This document shows positions 9,132 to 18,674 of a DNA stretch of 64,000 nt, one piece after another; within the stretch, counting starts at the first letter, position 1, and every line of letters starts with the position of its first letter. This DNA comes from a bacterium. GTDB taxonomy: Bacteria > Verrucomicrobiota > Kiritimatiellia > CAIKKV01 > CAITUY01. Both the position numbers and the translations under genes were made by a program. The stretch covers positions 62,001 to 126,000 of the forward strand of contig JBAWZF010000003.1 of NCBI GenBank assembly GCA_037143175.1. The letters run 5' to 3'. The notes beneath the pieces were generated by a model that was not told the origin of the DNA, did no database searches, and worked only from the letters and a program-made list of their open reading frames with translations.

Positions 9132-10110
9132 ATCCAAACAAAAAACTTTCTCCAGAAAACGACGGCTCGCAGAAGCGATGGAGGTGCTTACCTCTTTGCA
9201 ATTGGGTTCAAAACAGCGGAACGAAACTGCCGCTTACACTCTTCTTGCCCTGCTAGATCTTCGGTTCGATATGGTATGGGCCGAAGCACAGGCTCCGCTA
9301 TGTGGTATCACTCCAGTCATCGATTTTATCGCCACAGCCTACCGAGTACGCTACGCTCCAAACACGCGTGAATCTATTCGTGATGATGCAGTGAAGTTTT
9401 TCGTAGAGGAAGGACTGTTGCTACGTAACCCCGACGATCCCCATCGGCCAACAAATAGCGGAAAGACAGTGTATCAGATTGAGCCGACTGCCCTTGCTTT
9501 GTTTCGCAAGATTGGAACCCCGGGCTGGAAAACAGCCCTACAGCAATACCTCGTCAGTCGTGAGAGCATTAAGCATGAGATTGCTCGAAAGCGTGATTTG
9601 GCCCGTGTTCCTGTGTCATTGCCAAATGGCTCCCAAGTTGCGCTTTCTCCCGGTGGTCAGAATCCGCTCATCAAGGCGATCATCGAACACTTTTGCCCGG
9701 CCTTTGCTCCGGGCGGTGTGGTCATCTACATCGGCGACACGGAAAACAAATTCGTCCATATGGAAGCCGCAGGCTTGGCGGCATTGGGAATTACCCTGGC
9801 TTCAGCAGCCAAGATCCCTGATGTCATTGTCCATTATGCCGCAAAGAACTGGCTCCTGCTTATTGAGGCCGTCACCAGCTCAGGGCCGGTGGATGGCAAG
9901 CGGCGTAAAGAACTCAAGGAGTTGTTTGTTGGCTGTAGCGCGGGGCTGGTATTTGTCACTGCCTTCGAAAACCGCCGTACTATGCAGTCATTCGTTTCTC
10001 ATATTGCCTGGGAATCCGAGGTGTGGATCGCCGAAGACCCTGACCATATGATTCACTTCAATGGAGATCGGTTTCTTGGGCCGTATCCTGATGTGAATCC
10101 GGACGTGTGA
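9118..10110 (+). CDS. BsuBI/PstI-family type II restriction endonuclease
   Basis: The protein has 330 residues, the normal family size. The C-terminal half carries the conserved blocks of this family: VIYIGDTENK, KIPDVI, LLLIEAVTSSGPVDGKR (containing the catalytic acidic/lysine residues), GLVFVTAF and a final IHFNGDRFLGPYPD. The N-terminal half is helical and family-typical. CTGCAG cleavage is known for BsuBI and PstI; the specificity here is inferred. CTGCAG sites occur in this window (for example near 935 and 3363), so host protection would rely on the overlapping methyltransferase gene. Confidence 0.92.
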   Translation: MSTDKSKQKTFSRKRRLAEAMEVLTSLQLGSKQRNETAAYTLLALLDLRFDMVWAEAQAPLCGITPVIDFIATAYRVRYAPNTRESIRDDAVKFFVEEGLLLRNPDDPHRPTNSGKTVYQIEPTALALFRKIGTPGWKTALQQYLVSRESIKHEIARKRDLARVPVSLPNGSQVALSPGGQNPLIKAIIEHFCPAFAPGGVVIYIGDTENKFVHMEAAGLAALGITLASAAKIPDVIVHYAAKNWLLLIEAVTSSGPVDGKRRKELKELFVGCSAGLVFVTAFENRRTMQSFVSHIAWESEVWIAEDPDHMIHFNGDRFLGPYPDVNPDV

Positions 10111-10126
10111 CGATAGTAGGAATTCG

Positions 10127-10143
10127 CCAGGGACAGTCCCTGG
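10127..10143. repeat. Perfect 17-bp palindrome between R-M and TA genes
   Basis: CCAGGGACAGTCCCTGG is perfectly self-complementary around a central A. It sits 16 bp after the endonuclease stop, so it may help end transcription, although no T-run follows. Palindromes of this kind are often dispersed REP-like units. Confidence 0.55.
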
Positions 10144-10319
10144 TGCCAATTTCAATAACAGCCAATAAACTGCGTGTTGCGCACGATGTCATGGGGGGTG
10201 TTTTTTAGCGGCGCAATGCCGCCTGAATGACCCAGCTCTACAGTTTGAGTGACAGTTCGGAATGGCTTTACGATTAAATGCGACTGGTATGTTGAGGGGT
10301 GATTTGCTACACAAGGTCC

Positions 10320-10640
10320 ATGATTTCAAGGGATGTAATTAAGCGATATGTGAAACGGCTGGCGAGCGAAGTTAAGCCGATGAAAATCGTTCTTTTTGGA
10401 TCCTACGCCTATGGGCGGCCGAAACCTGACTCGGATGTGGACTTGTTGGTAATAATGTCTACTAGGCGCCGGGCCGTCTATGAGTCCGCCCGTATCCAAT
10501 GCGCTGTGCCTGCGCCTTTTCCCCTTGATCTGCTGGTGCGAACCCCTGAGCAGATCCGTAAACGAGTGGCATTGGGTGATTCCTTTATGCGTGAAATTAC
10601 GGCCAGCGGGAAGGTCCTTTATGAATCCGCTCACGCGTGA
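10320..10640 (+). CDS. mntA: MNT-type nucleotidyltransferase antitoxin
   Basis: The 106-residue protein carries the minimal nucleotidyltransferase motif GSYAYGRPKPDSDVD, i.e. GSx10DxD, near residues 29-43. In type VII toxin-antitoxin systems MntA adds AMP to the HEPN toxin and so disarms it. The ATG at 10320 is chosen because AAGG lies 5 nt upstream; a GTG at 10299 is also open. It overlaps the HEPN gene by 20 bp. The gene symbol reflects the family name. Confidence 0.82.
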   Translation: MISRDVIKRYVKRLASEVKPMKIVLFGSYAYGRPKPDSDVDLLVIMSTRRRAVYESARIQCAVPAPFPLDLLVRTPEQIRKRVALGDSFMREITASGKVLYESAHA

Positions 10641-11001
10641 ATGGGTAGTAAAGGCAGAAGAAGATTTTGAGGCGGCGCTCCGTCTCTCCCGTTGCCGGAA
10701 AATTTCGCTCTGGAATGCCGTGTGTTTTCACGCCCAACAATGCGCGGAGAAATACCTAAAGGCGGTTTTGCAGGAAAATAAAGACACCATCCCAAAAATT
10801 CATCATCTTCCCTCTTTGTTGAATCTCCTGGTGATTCGGCACCCCCTCTGGGATGGTATGAGGGAAGGTCTTACGCTTTTAAGCGGGTTTGCTGTTGAAT
10901 TCCGGTATCCGGGTGAATCAGCCACCAAGAGAGATGCTGTCAAGGCTTTGGCAATATGCCGATCTGTTCGTGAAACAGTTCGGGATCATTTGCGAATTTG
11001 A
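10621..11001 (+). CDS. hepT: HEPN-domain toxin partner of MntA
   Basis: The protein has 126 residues. The HEPN pattern is visible: KAEEDFEAALRL, then AVCFHAQQCAEKYLKAVL, then HHLPSLL, and FRYPGE near the C-terminus. HEPN toxins are RNases kept inactive by their MNT partner. The expected R-x4-6-H active-site motif is not obvious, because FRYPGE lacks a following His. The translation start inside mntA, with GGGAAGG upstream, implies coupled expression. It converges on the TOTE gene with a 4-bp gap. Confidence 0.8.
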   Translation: MNPLTREWVVKAEEDFEAALRLSRCRKISLWNAVCFHAQQCAEKYLKAVLQENKDTIPKIHHLPSLLNLLVIRHPLWDGMREGLTLLSGFAVEFRYPGESATKRDAVKALAICRSVRETVRDHLRI

Positions 11002-11005
11002 TTCC

Positions 11006-13816
11006 TTATCCCGCCTTTAGTTGGTTTTGCCGTGAAAGTACCCGAAGGACAGTGTCCAGTACTTGATCAAGTTGCTTCCCGACGTCGTCACAAAGGAACC
11101 TAAGGACAAAATAACCATGTTCCTGTAGACAGGCATCTTTTCGCCGGTCGCGCCGGTAGGCCTCTTGATCGGCAAAATGGTGTGGGCCATCCAGTTCAAT
11201 TACCAGTTTGGCTGCCGGAAAAAGGAAATCCACCTCCATTTGGCCATAATTGTCGAATGGGATGGGTAGGATCTGATTAAGGCGGAAGAGGCCGGCGGTT
11301 TTCGGCAACGTTTCGAGTCGCTTGAAGAAAAAGGCTTCGGAAGCACTCCGGGCCCGGCCCACTCCTTCGGTATCGGCAGGGTAGGTGCGGGCGGCATGGA
11401 CAAATAAATTGCCAAGATGCGTATCCACACCGTCCCGGATCAGACGTTGCACGGTGGCGGCATAGTCGCGTTTCCATTCCGGCTCGACCGGCAAGGGGAC
11501 ATCCGTGGGCCAGCCCGGAACGGCACTGGCGGGAAGCAAGATACTGTATCCGATCGCCTCGTAGCCTTTACAGCGTTTGTCGAACATGCGGGCCAGCATG
11601 GGGACATTCAAGTCTGCATAATCATAAATCCGGACCTCCTTTTTTCCTTCATGCAGGCGGTGAAGACGCCCTGCATATTGGGCAATGGTGCCGCGCCAGG
11701 ATATTGGCAGTGTCAGGAAGAGGGTGTCAAGCCGCGTGTCATCAAAGCCCTCACCGAGATAATGACCCGTGGCCAACAGAACTCGTTCCTCGTCCGCCGG
11801 AATAGAGGCCAGGCGGGCAAGCAAACCTTTAAGTTCTTTCCGGCCCATGCCGCCCCGTAGAACAAGAAGATGTTTGACGGCTGGTTCAAGAAGGGCCTGA
11901 AGTGCTTCAAGATGCTCCGTACGTTCGGTCAGTACGACAGGGCTCCGCCCCTGTTGCACGGCCGCAATCACGTCCTGGATAATCAATTCATTCCGTGGGC
12001 GACAGTTGATCAGCCCATCGTATAGCGCCTGGAATTGCAGTCGCCGATCCTCTTCAAGTTGACCTGGGGAAATGTAGGCGGTAGGACGGACAAGGACGGA
12101 GTGCATGAAGGGGCGTTGGTGGGCCTGTTGGCGGGCATTCACACGGAAGCGGACAGGGCCACAGAGCATCTGGACAAGAGGGTGATGACCATCCTTGCGC
12201 GTCAGGGTGGCGGTGAGTCCGGTGAAAAACCTGGCCTTGGCTTGACCTGCTACCTGTGCATAATTTGGGGAAGCGAGGTGATGGCATTCATCCGCGATCA
12301 CATAGCCGTAATTTCCTATACGGTCATCAACCTGCCCCTCATGAACCAGGCTCTGCATGATCGCGACATCGATTATACCCGTTGGCTTATTACGTCCGGC
12401 GCCTATAGTGCCGATGGATTTTGGTGGCAGTTTGAGGAATGAAGACAGTCGTTCCACCCATTGCTCCATCAATTGGCGGCGATGCACAAGGATCAGGGTG
12501 TTTACGCCTCGTTGTGCGATAAGCCAAGCGGCCAACACGGTCTTACCGAAGGCGGTCGTAGCCCAAAGGATGCCAGTTTCATGAGCGAGGAGCGCCTCCC
12601 CGGCGGCGCGCTGGTCGGGATAAAGGTCGCCAATGAAGGACACGTTGATCGAGTGCCCTTGAGCACGTTCATCGTGAAGGGTGGGTTTGATGGCGAGTTC
12701 AGACAACAGGGCTTCGAGGTTGTGCAGACACCCGCGTGGGAGACCGATATGTTGTGGATAATCCTCAGCGCAAGCGATAATCCGTGGTAGGGAGATATAA
12801 TTCCGCATCGCCTGCTGTTTGTAGAATTCCGGATTCTGGAATGCGGCCAGGCGGAGGATACGGTTGCGCAAGGCGGGGGGGAGGCTCTCCTTGCGGATGA
12901 AGATCTGATTCCCAAGGACGAGTTCAAGGGTGTCGGGTAGGGGGTGTTTGGTAGGCATGGTTTTCCGTTGCCGTGAAGGGGGAAGAGACCAGGGTGTGGA
13001 TTCATCCTCTTCCTGACACACCATTTGGACATTGAGTACACGATCTTGTCGTTCCGCCTTTTGGACAAGAGGCTCAATAAGGTCACGTGAAAGTCTGGGG
13101 AGTGAGGCCAGAAAAGCCCATTGGTCGGGTATGGGGACACCCTGTTCATCCAAAAAAACACTATTACCTTGTTCTCGGGGAAGTTTTTGGAGAGGGAGGG
13201 CAATCAGGTTCCCAAATCCTTTAGAAGGGAGTGTGTCCTGGTTAGGAAAAAAACGATCATAAGAATCCAATCCAATATCTGGACGACGCTCCATAGTTTC
13301 GGTGAGGATAAAAGACCCGAATTTACGGGCAAGAGATGCAGGAATGGCCTGGTCGAAGAAGAACCAGAGATGGCCGCCATTTCCGGAGCGGGAACGTTCA
13401 AGCGCAACAGGGAGTCCGAAATTATGGCAGGTCTCTATAACGGCCGCCACATCTTCCTGCCAGCTTGATTTGTCGAAATCGGCGGCAAGGAAGAAGCAGG
13501 TATCGTCCTGGAGCAGGGGAAAGATGCCCATCACGAAGGGTGAGCCAGCGGTATCCTGTCCGGAAAGATGCCAACGAATGGTTTCATCGGTGACGGTGCG
13601 GAAGCGGCGGTTGGGGCAATCCTGGCAGCGGACGGCACGCTTGTCGCACAAGCCCCGTGTCCACTCGTTGGCGCAGGCAGGCTGGTAGCCGGACTTGCCG
13701 GTTTTGCGACTTTCGAAACGCCGGGGATAGACATCCTCCCTGCCCCTGAATAGTGAGCGGAAAAGGGAAATTTTAACATCCGGTGGCGAATGAGCATTTA
13801 TGGTGGTATGATCCAT
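11006..13816 (-). CDS. TOTE-type conflict protein: primase-helicase-nuclease fusion
   Basis: This is a 936-residue, three-part protein. The N-terminal primase-like region (about 15-260) has FRGREDVYPRRFE, a four-cysteine zinc site at C48, C57, C64 and C67, DFD at 113-115 and GNGGH ending at H149. The pattern fits the archaeo-eukaryotic primase of TOTE systems. A superfamily II helicase follows, with ATTAFGKT at 419-426, DECH at 509-512 and a C-terminal helicase half near 620-740. The last 100 residues resemble DUF559/Vsr-like nucleases: MEVDFLF, VIELDGPHH and a basic helix. TOTE proteins are proposed to act in conflict with invading DNA; that function is inferred. The start lies 20 bp from the right island repeat. 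Confidence 0.82.
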   Translation of the reverse strand: MDHTTINAHSPPDVKISLFRSLFRGREDVYPRRFESRKTGKSGYQPACANEWTRGLCDKRAVRCQDCPNRRFRTVTDETIRWHLSGQDTAGSPFVMGIFPLLQDDTCFFLAADFDKSSWQEDVAAVIETCHNFGLPVALERSRSGNGGHLWFFFDQAIPASLARKFGSFILTETMERRPDIGLDSYDRFFPNQDTLPSKGFGNLIALPLQKLPREQGNSVFLDEQGVPIPDQWAFLASLPRLSRDLIEPLVQKAERQDRVLNVQMVCQEEDESTPWSLPPSRQRKTMPTKHPLPDTLELVLGNQIFIRKESLPPALRNRILRLAAFQNPEFYKQQAMRNYISLPRIIACAEDYPQHIGLPRGCLHNLEALLSELAIKPTLHDERAQGHSINVSFIGDLYPDQRAAGEALLAHETGILWATTAFGKTVLAAWLIAQRGVNTLILVHRRQLMEQWVERLSSFLKLPPKSIGTIGAGRNKPTGIIDVAIMQSLVHEGQVDDRIGNYGYVIADECHHLASPNYAQVAGQAKARFFTGLTATLTRKDGHHPLVQMLCGPVRFRVNARQQAHQRPFMHSVLVRPTAYISPGQLEEDRRLQFQALYDGLINCRPRNELIIQDVIAAVQQGRSPVVLTERTEHLEALQALLEPAVKHLLVLRGGMGRKELKGLLARLASIPADEERVLLATGHYLGEGFDDTRLDTLFLTLPISWRGTIAQYAGRLHRLHEGKKEVRIYDYADLNVPMLARMFDKRCKGYEAIGYSILLPASAVPGWPTDVPLPVEPEWKRDYAATVQRLIRDGVDTHLGNLFVHAARTYPADTEGVGRARSASEAFFFKRLETLPKTAGLFRLNQILPIPFDNYGQMEVDFLFPAAKLVIELDGPHHFADQEAYRRDRRKDACLQEHGYFVLRFLCDDVGKQLDQVLDTVLRVLSRQNQLKAG

Positions 13817-13835
13817 GATATTATTCTGCCGTAGG

Positions 13836-13887
13836 CATTCGGGTGCTGATTATTCAAAAACCGGATCTTTTAACCATAATTATCTTT
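13836..13887. repeat. Right direct repeat of the defence island
   Basis: This is the second copy of the 52-bp unit described at 7467-7518: 27 identical bases, an 11-bp variable spacer and a 14-bp block with one mismatch. It ends 81 bp before the ftsH start. Part of it, CATAATTAT near 13875, could be the -10 region of the ftsH promoter. Confidence 0.85.
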
Positions 13888-13968
13888 AGGGCATAATAAT
13901 TGCGAAATTTGCTTACTTCCTCTACACTCTACATTTCAATTCATGTATCAGTAAAAGGTAAAGACTCT

Positions 13969-15987
13969 ATGGAACTGAAGAACGAAAATCAGGCGCCTCA
14001 AACGCCACCCTCGGAACAGAAGAAAAAGCCGGAGATGACGACCCCGCAGAAATTCTCGCAACGGGGACTTTTAATCTGGTTCGCCATCCTGGGCCTCATG
14101 TTATTGGCCTATCAATTTTACAAGGAAGATCAGCAACCAACGGCGGAGTTGAACTACAATCCTGATTTCGTCAACCTGGTGGAATCAGGTGAGATTCCTG
14201 AATGTGAGATCGTATCCGAAATCTCCGGCAATCAATACATCCGTGGAACCCAGAAGAGCATCGATCCGCGTACGGGAAAACGCAAACAGTTCAAGGTGGA
14301 TGTGATGGTGACCGATGACATGCCTGCCTGGTTGCAGGAAAATAAGGTCAAATTCAAGTTCCGCCGGGAAAGCCCGTATTTCTGGCAGATCGTTTCCAGC
14401 GCCCTGCCGATTTTGCTGCTGCTTGGATTGCTGTGGTTTATGTTTTCGCGTCAGATGAAAGGAATGGGGCAGGGGGCATTGAGTTTCGGAAAGAGCCGCG
14501 CCAAGATGCTGGCGCGTGACAAGAACAAAGTCACCTTCAAAGATGTCGCCGGCGTGGAGGAGGCCAAGGAGGAAGTTCAGGAGATTATTGATTTCCTGAA
14601 GGATCCGAAGCGGTTCCAGAAACTCGGCGGACGCATTCCTAAGGGCGTCCTTTTGATGGGACCTCCGGGGACTGGAAAAACATTGATGGCCAAGGCCATT
14701 GCCGGTGAGGCGGGTGTGCCGTTCTTTAATATCAGCGGATCAGATTTTGTGGAGATGTTTGTTGGCGTGGGCGCCTCGCGAGTACGCGACATGTTTGAAC
14801 AGGGCAAGCGCAATGCGCCTTGCATCATCTTCATCGACGAAATTGATGCGGTGGGCCGCAGCCGGTTTTCCGGTGTGGGCGGGGGCCATGATGAGCGTGA
14901 GCAGACGCTGAATGCCCTGCTGGTTGAGATGGATGGCTTTGATACCCAGGAGGGGGTCATCATCATTGCCGCCACAAACCGGCCGGATGTCTTGGATCCC
15001 GCCTTGCAACGGCCTGGCCGCTTTGACCGCCAGATTGTTATTGATCTGCCGACACTGGATGGGCGTGAGGCCATTCTGAATATTCATGCCCGTGGTATTA
15101 AGTTGTCCCTATCGGTTGACTTGCGCCGTATTGCCCGCGGCACACCGGGATTTTCCGGAGCGGATTTGGCCAACCTGATGAATGAGGCAGCCCTGTTGGC
15201 CGCCCGAAGCAGTAAGGAAGGGGTCGATTTATCTGATCTGGAAGAAGCGCGCGATAAGGTCCGGTGGGGCCGTGAGCGACGAAGTCGCGTTTTGGATGAC
15301 AAGGAAAAGAAGGTGACCGCGTACCACGAAACCGGTCATGCGTTGGTGACGTTACTGGTGGAGGAGAGCGAGCCGATTCACAAGATCACCATCATTCCGC
15401 GCGGTAATGCATATCTGGGTGCCACCATGCAGCTTCCTGAGAAGGATCGTTATATGGAAGGCAAACTCAAGCTGAAGGGTATTCTCGCCACGATGATGGG
15501 TGGGCGCGTGGCTGAGGAGTTGATTTTTGGTGACATCACCTCGGGTGCACGGAGTGATCTGAAGCAGGCGACCCGGTTGGCCCGACTGATGGTATGTGAC
15601 TGGGGTATGAGTGAAAATATGGGTCCGCAAACTTTCGGGAACCACGAGGAGTTGATGTTCCTGGGCCGCGGGATTTCGAGCTCGCAGGATTTCAGTGAGG
15701 ATACGGCCCGAAAGATTGATGCCGATGTCAGTTGGCTTCTACGAACGGCTTACACCCAAGCCAAGGAAATTCTGGAGAAAAATCGGGACAAACTGGAGCA
15801 GATTGCCAAGACGTTATTGGAGCGTGAAACGCTGGATGCCCGCGATGTTGAAGAGTTGATGAAACACGGACGCCTGTTGACGGATGCGGAACGGCCGGTG
15901 GTAGCCCCGAGTGACACGCCTGCTGTACCGGTTACGACGGTGAATGAAACGCCGGTGACTTCGGCCCCTGAAAAAACGGAAGGGTGA
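13969..15987 (+). CDS. ftsH: ATP-dependent zinc metalloprotease FtsH
   Basis: The 672-residue membrane AAA+ protease degrades unfolded membrane proteins and regulators. There are two membrane helices (about 33-50 and 141-160) with a periplasmic domain between them. Walker A GPPGTGKT is at 231-238, Walker B is IIFIDEID, and an arginine-rich second region of homology follows. The zinc-binding HETGH is at 453-457. The ATG at 13969 is chosen over an upstream TTG because it begins the family-like N-terminus and has AAAAGG upstream. It starts the ftsH-folP-cdaA-ybbR run with overlapping stops and starts. Confidence 0.97.
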   Translation: MELKNENQAPQTPPSEQKKKPEMTTPQKFSQRGLLIWFAILGLMLLAYQFYKEDQQPTAELNYNPDFVNLVESGEIPECEIVSEISGNQYIRGTQKSIDPRTGKRKQFKVDVMVTDDMPAWLQENKVKFKFRRESPYFWQIVSSALPILLLLGLLWFMFSRQMKGMGQGALSFGKSRAKMLARDKNKVTFKDVAGVEEAKEEVQEIIDFLKDPKRFQKLGGRIPKGVLLMGPPGTGKTLMAKAIAGEAGVPFFNISGSDFVEMFVGVGASRVRDMFEQGKRNAPCIIFIDEIDAVGRSRFSGVGGGHDEREQTLNALLVEMDGFDTQEGVIIIAATNRPDVLDPALQRPGRFDRQIVIDLPTLDGREAILNIHARGIKLSLSVDLRRIARGTPGFSGADLANLMNEAALLAARSSKEGVDLSDLEEARDKVRWGRERRSRVLDDKEKKVTAYHETGHALVTLLVEESEPIHKITIIPRGNAYLGATMQLPEKDRYMEGKLKLKGILATMMGGRVAEELIFGDITSGARSDLKQATRLARLMVCDWGMSENMGPQTFGNHEELMFLGRGISSSQDFSEDTARKIDADVSWLLRTAYTQAKEILEKNRDKLEQIAKTLLERETLDARDVEELMKHGRLLTDAERPVVAPSDTPAVPVTTVNETPVTSAPEKTEG

Positions 15988-15992
15988 CACTT

Positions 15993-16871
15993 GTGATCCC
16001 GCATGTGTCATGGCGTTGCCGTGAGCGGACTCTGGTGTTGGGTTCGCGGCCGCTGGTTATGGGTATTTTGAATGTCACCCCGGATTCATTTTCGGATGGA
16101 GGGCGACATCAGGATCCTGACGCGGCGATTCGACACGGGTTGGAAATGGCAGAAGCCGGTGCGGACATCATTGATGTGGGTGGGGAATCCACGCGACCTG
16201 GGGCGCAGGCGGTAGCACCTGAGGCTGAGGCCGGTCGAGTGATTCCGGTGATCAGGGCTTTGGCGCAGGCCTTTGTCGGCAAGCCCGGTGCCCCGGCCTT
16301 GTCGGTGGATACGCGAAAAGCGGTTGTGGCACGAGCTGCGCTGGCGGCCGGGGCCGACATCATTAATGATGTCACGGCGTTGGAAGGGGACCCCTCCATG
16401 CCGGGTGTGACGCGTGAATATGGGGCCGGTGTGATTTTGATGCACATGCGAGGCGATCCGAGCATGATGCAACAGGATCCCCGGTATGGGGATGTGGTGG
16501 CGGAAGTTGCTGCTTATCTGGCAGGTCGGGTTGCCGTATTGAAGGCAGCCGGGTTGAAGCCCGACACCATGGCACTCGATCCGGGAATCGGGTTTGGTAA
16601 AACGCTGGGTCACAATGTGAAGTTGATTGCCGGTTTGCAGGCGCTGGTGGCGTTGGGATATCCGGTGGTGGTGGGGCTGTCGCGAAAGAGTATGGTCAGC
16701 GCGATCACCGGGCGTGATGTGACGCACAGGCTCGCGGGGAGCATCGCGGGCGCAGTATGGGCGGCGGGGCAGGGTGCCCATGTGTGGCGTGTTCATGATG
16801 TTGCCGAGTCGGTGGATGCGGCCCGGATGGTTGAAATGATGAGAAAGGAAGCGATCGATTGGAATGGATAA
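15993..16871 (+). CDS. folP: Dihydropteroate synthase
   Basis: FolP joins p-aminobenzoate to the pterin in folate synthesis. Conserved blocks are MGILNVTPDSFSDGG, IIDVGGESTRPGA, DVTALEGDP and DPGIGFGKT. GTG at 15993 is preferred since GGAAGGG (15978-15984) is 8 nt away. A GTG at 15984, which overlaps the ftsH stop as GTGA, is the alternative. The 3' end overlaps cdaA by 13 bp, indicating translational coupling. Confidence 0.95.
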   Translation: MIPHVSWRCRERTLVLGSRPLVMGILNVTPDSFSDGGRHQDPDAAIRHGLEMAEAGADIIDVGGESTRPGAQAVAPEAEAGRVIPVIRALAQAFVGKPGAPALSVDTRKAVVARAALAAGADIINDVTALEGDPSMPGVTREYGAGVILMHMRGDPSMMQQDPRYGDVVAEVAAYLAGRVAVLKAAGLKPDTMALDPGIGFGKTLGHNVKLIAGLQALVALGYPVVVGLSRKSMVSAITGRDVTHRLAGSIAGAVWAAGQGAHVWRVHDVAESVDAARMVEMMRKEAIDWNG

Positions 16872-17725
16872 ACCAGATTGTCTGGCCGGCCTTCAGCGGG
16901 ATTCTTGAAATCCTGGTGTTGACGTGCGGGTTTTATTTCCTGCTCCTTTTTTTTCGGGAGACTCGAAGTATCAAAGTTTTCCTTGGGCTCTTGATGGTGC
17001 TCATGGCGCTCATAGCTATTACGAGTTTGTTTCATATCTATGCTCTGAATTGGTTGTTGCGACAGTTGTCCGTTTATCTAGCGGTAGCGTTGCTGATCAT
17101 TTTTCAGCCGGAAATCCGGCGGGCATTGGCGGAAATCGGGCGTTCCCCTTTTCTTTCATCGCCGGTGGATGCACGCGGGTATGTGGACAGCATTGTGGAA
17201 GCAGTGATGCTTTTGGCAGAACGGCGTATTGGAGCGTTAATTGCGATTGAGCGTACCGAGAGTACCAAGGCCATCCAGGAAACGGGTGTCCAGCTCGATG
17301 CCAAGGTGAATGCGGACCTTCTGGCCACGCTGTTTTTCCCCCATACCCCTCTTCATGACGGGGGCGTCATGATTGTGGGAAACCGGATTGTTGCGGCGGG
17401 ATGTTTGTTTCCGCTTTGCCAGCAACCTGAATTGAGTCGGGGACTTGGGACGCGACATCGCGCCGCAATGGGTTTGACCGAGGAAATGGATGCCATCGCC
17501 ATTGTGGTGTCCGAGGAGACCGGCACGATTTCCATCAGTACACGTGGCCGGCTGAGTCGGGATTTTGATGAGGATCGGCTGAGGAAATTCCTTTCAGGCA
17601 TCTTGATGGGGGGGCAGGCCAGCAATTCCCGGTGGACCCGCGCCCGACAGCAGCTTGACCTGACTCCGAAAGGGATTGCCAAGTCGGAAAGTCTTGAGAG
17701 AGAGGCAGGCTCCCATGGCGGATAA
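16859..17725 (+). CDS. cdaA: Diadenylate cyclase CdaA (c-di-AMP synthase)
   Basis: The 288-residue protein has three N-terminal membrane helices and a DAC domain. The GTRHRAA motif, which binds the nucleotide phosphates, is present near residue 200. The catalytic motif reads HDGG where most CdaA enzymes have HDGA. The TTG start is supported by AAAGGAAG at 16844-16851; no other in-frame start lies nearby. It is followed by ybbR, its usual regulatory partner (CdaR), as in many bacteria. The product, c-di-AMP, commonly controls osmolyte and potassium balance. Confidence 0.93.
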   Translation: MEWINQIVWPAFSGILEILVLTCGFYFLLLFFRETRSIKVFLGLLMVLMALIAITSLFHIYALNWLLRQLSVYLAVALLIIFQPEIRRALAEIGRSPFLSSPVDARGYVDSIVEAVMLLAERRIGALIAIERTESTKAIQETGVQLDAKVNADLLATLFFPHTPLHDGGVMIVGNRIVAAGCLFPLCQQPELSRGLGTRHRAAMGLTEEMDAIAIVVSEETGTISISTRGRLSRDFDEDRLRKFLSGILMGGQASNSRWTRARQQLDLTPKGIAKSESLEREAGSHGG

Positions 17726-18674
17726 GCATTCCCTGATTCTTGGACTACTGGTCAACAACAAGCGCTTGAAGTTACTTTCCTTCGTGCTGGCGACGATGAC
17801 ATGGTACATCATTCAGGACACCATCAGTTTTGAGATTGAAATTCCGGATGTCCGGCTGGAGATCCAAGTTCAGGATGGAATGGCCATTTTGAATCAGTCG
17901 GCTTCCACTGTGGATGTCACCTTCCGTGGATCGCAGGACGACATTCAGCGGCTGGATTCAAGACGGCTTCAGGCGGTAGTTGAGTTGACGCGGGAGTCGA
18001 GTGAGCTGTCACACGAAATCATATTAAAGCCGAACATGATCAAAGGGGTGCGCGGAGTGCGTGCTGTCGCGATACATCCGGAGCGTATTTTGGTGAAATT
18101 GGATCGGCAGGCGGAAAAGAGGGTACCGGTCAAAGGGCGAACGATTGGCTCGCCTCTTTTCGGGCAAGTCGAAGCTATTACGTGTGAACCCTCAACGGTG
18201 CTGCTGTTGGGGCCTGCACAAAAATTAAAGACAACCGAATGTGTGTATACCCAGCCGGTTGAGGTGGATGGCCGGGTGGAATCTTTTATCCGTCGCACGC
18301 CCGTCCAGGCGCCGGGAGACAATTGGGTGGCGCACATGGAGCCTTCTGATGTTCAGGTGAAGGTGGCCATTGTCGGCAAAAGCGCCGGCCAGTTATGGAA
18401 GAACATTCCGGTCAGTGCGGTGGTGGAGTCAGGGAGTGCATTGCTGGTTGATCTGGAGCCGCCGACTGTGGATGTAATGGCCACGGGACGAATCGATATG
18501 TCGGCTACCGGGGAGAAATTTCCGGTGCGGGCGTTTGCGGATTGTATCGGATTAACATTACCGGGTGTTTATACGGTACCGGTTCACGTGAAGGTGACCG
18601 GTGATGCGATGGCCGTGGCACGTCCGGATGTGGTGAAGGTGACAGTACGATTGGCAGGAGATAAGAAATTATGA
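17715..18674 (+). CDS. cdaR: YbbR-like protein (CdaR, regulator of CdaA)
   Basis: The protein has 319 residues. A short cytoplasmic N-terminus and one membrane helix (LKLLSFVLATMTWYII, near 18-33) are followed by several extracytoplasmic YbbR repeats. Each repeat has the typical V-x-V-x-G and P..V.V pattern. ATG 17715 overlaps the end of cdaA by 11 bp. CdaR proteins bind CdaA in the membrane and tune its activity; the role is inferred from family and position. Confidence 0.85.
   Translation: MADKHSLILGLLVNNKRLKLLSFVLATMTWYIIQDTISFEIEIPDVRLEIQVQDGMAILNQSASTVDVTFRGSQDDIQRLDSRRLQAVVELTRESSELSHEIILKPNMIKGVRGVRAVAIHPERILVKLDRQAEKRVPVKGRTIGSPLFGQVEAITCEPSTVLLLGPAQKLKTTECVYTQPVEVDGRVESFIRRTPVQAPGDNWVAHMEPSDVQVKVAIVGKSAGQLWKNIPVSAVVESGSALLVDLEPPTVDVMATGRIDMSATGEKFPVRAFADCIGLTLPGVYTVPVHVKVTGDAMAVARPDVVKVTVRLAGDKKL

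Noticed and set aside
18583-18594. Additional parS-like CACGTG sites (also near 13082, 6580 and 41955)
   Set aside because: Beyond the CACGTG core they differ from the consensus at about five positions or more.
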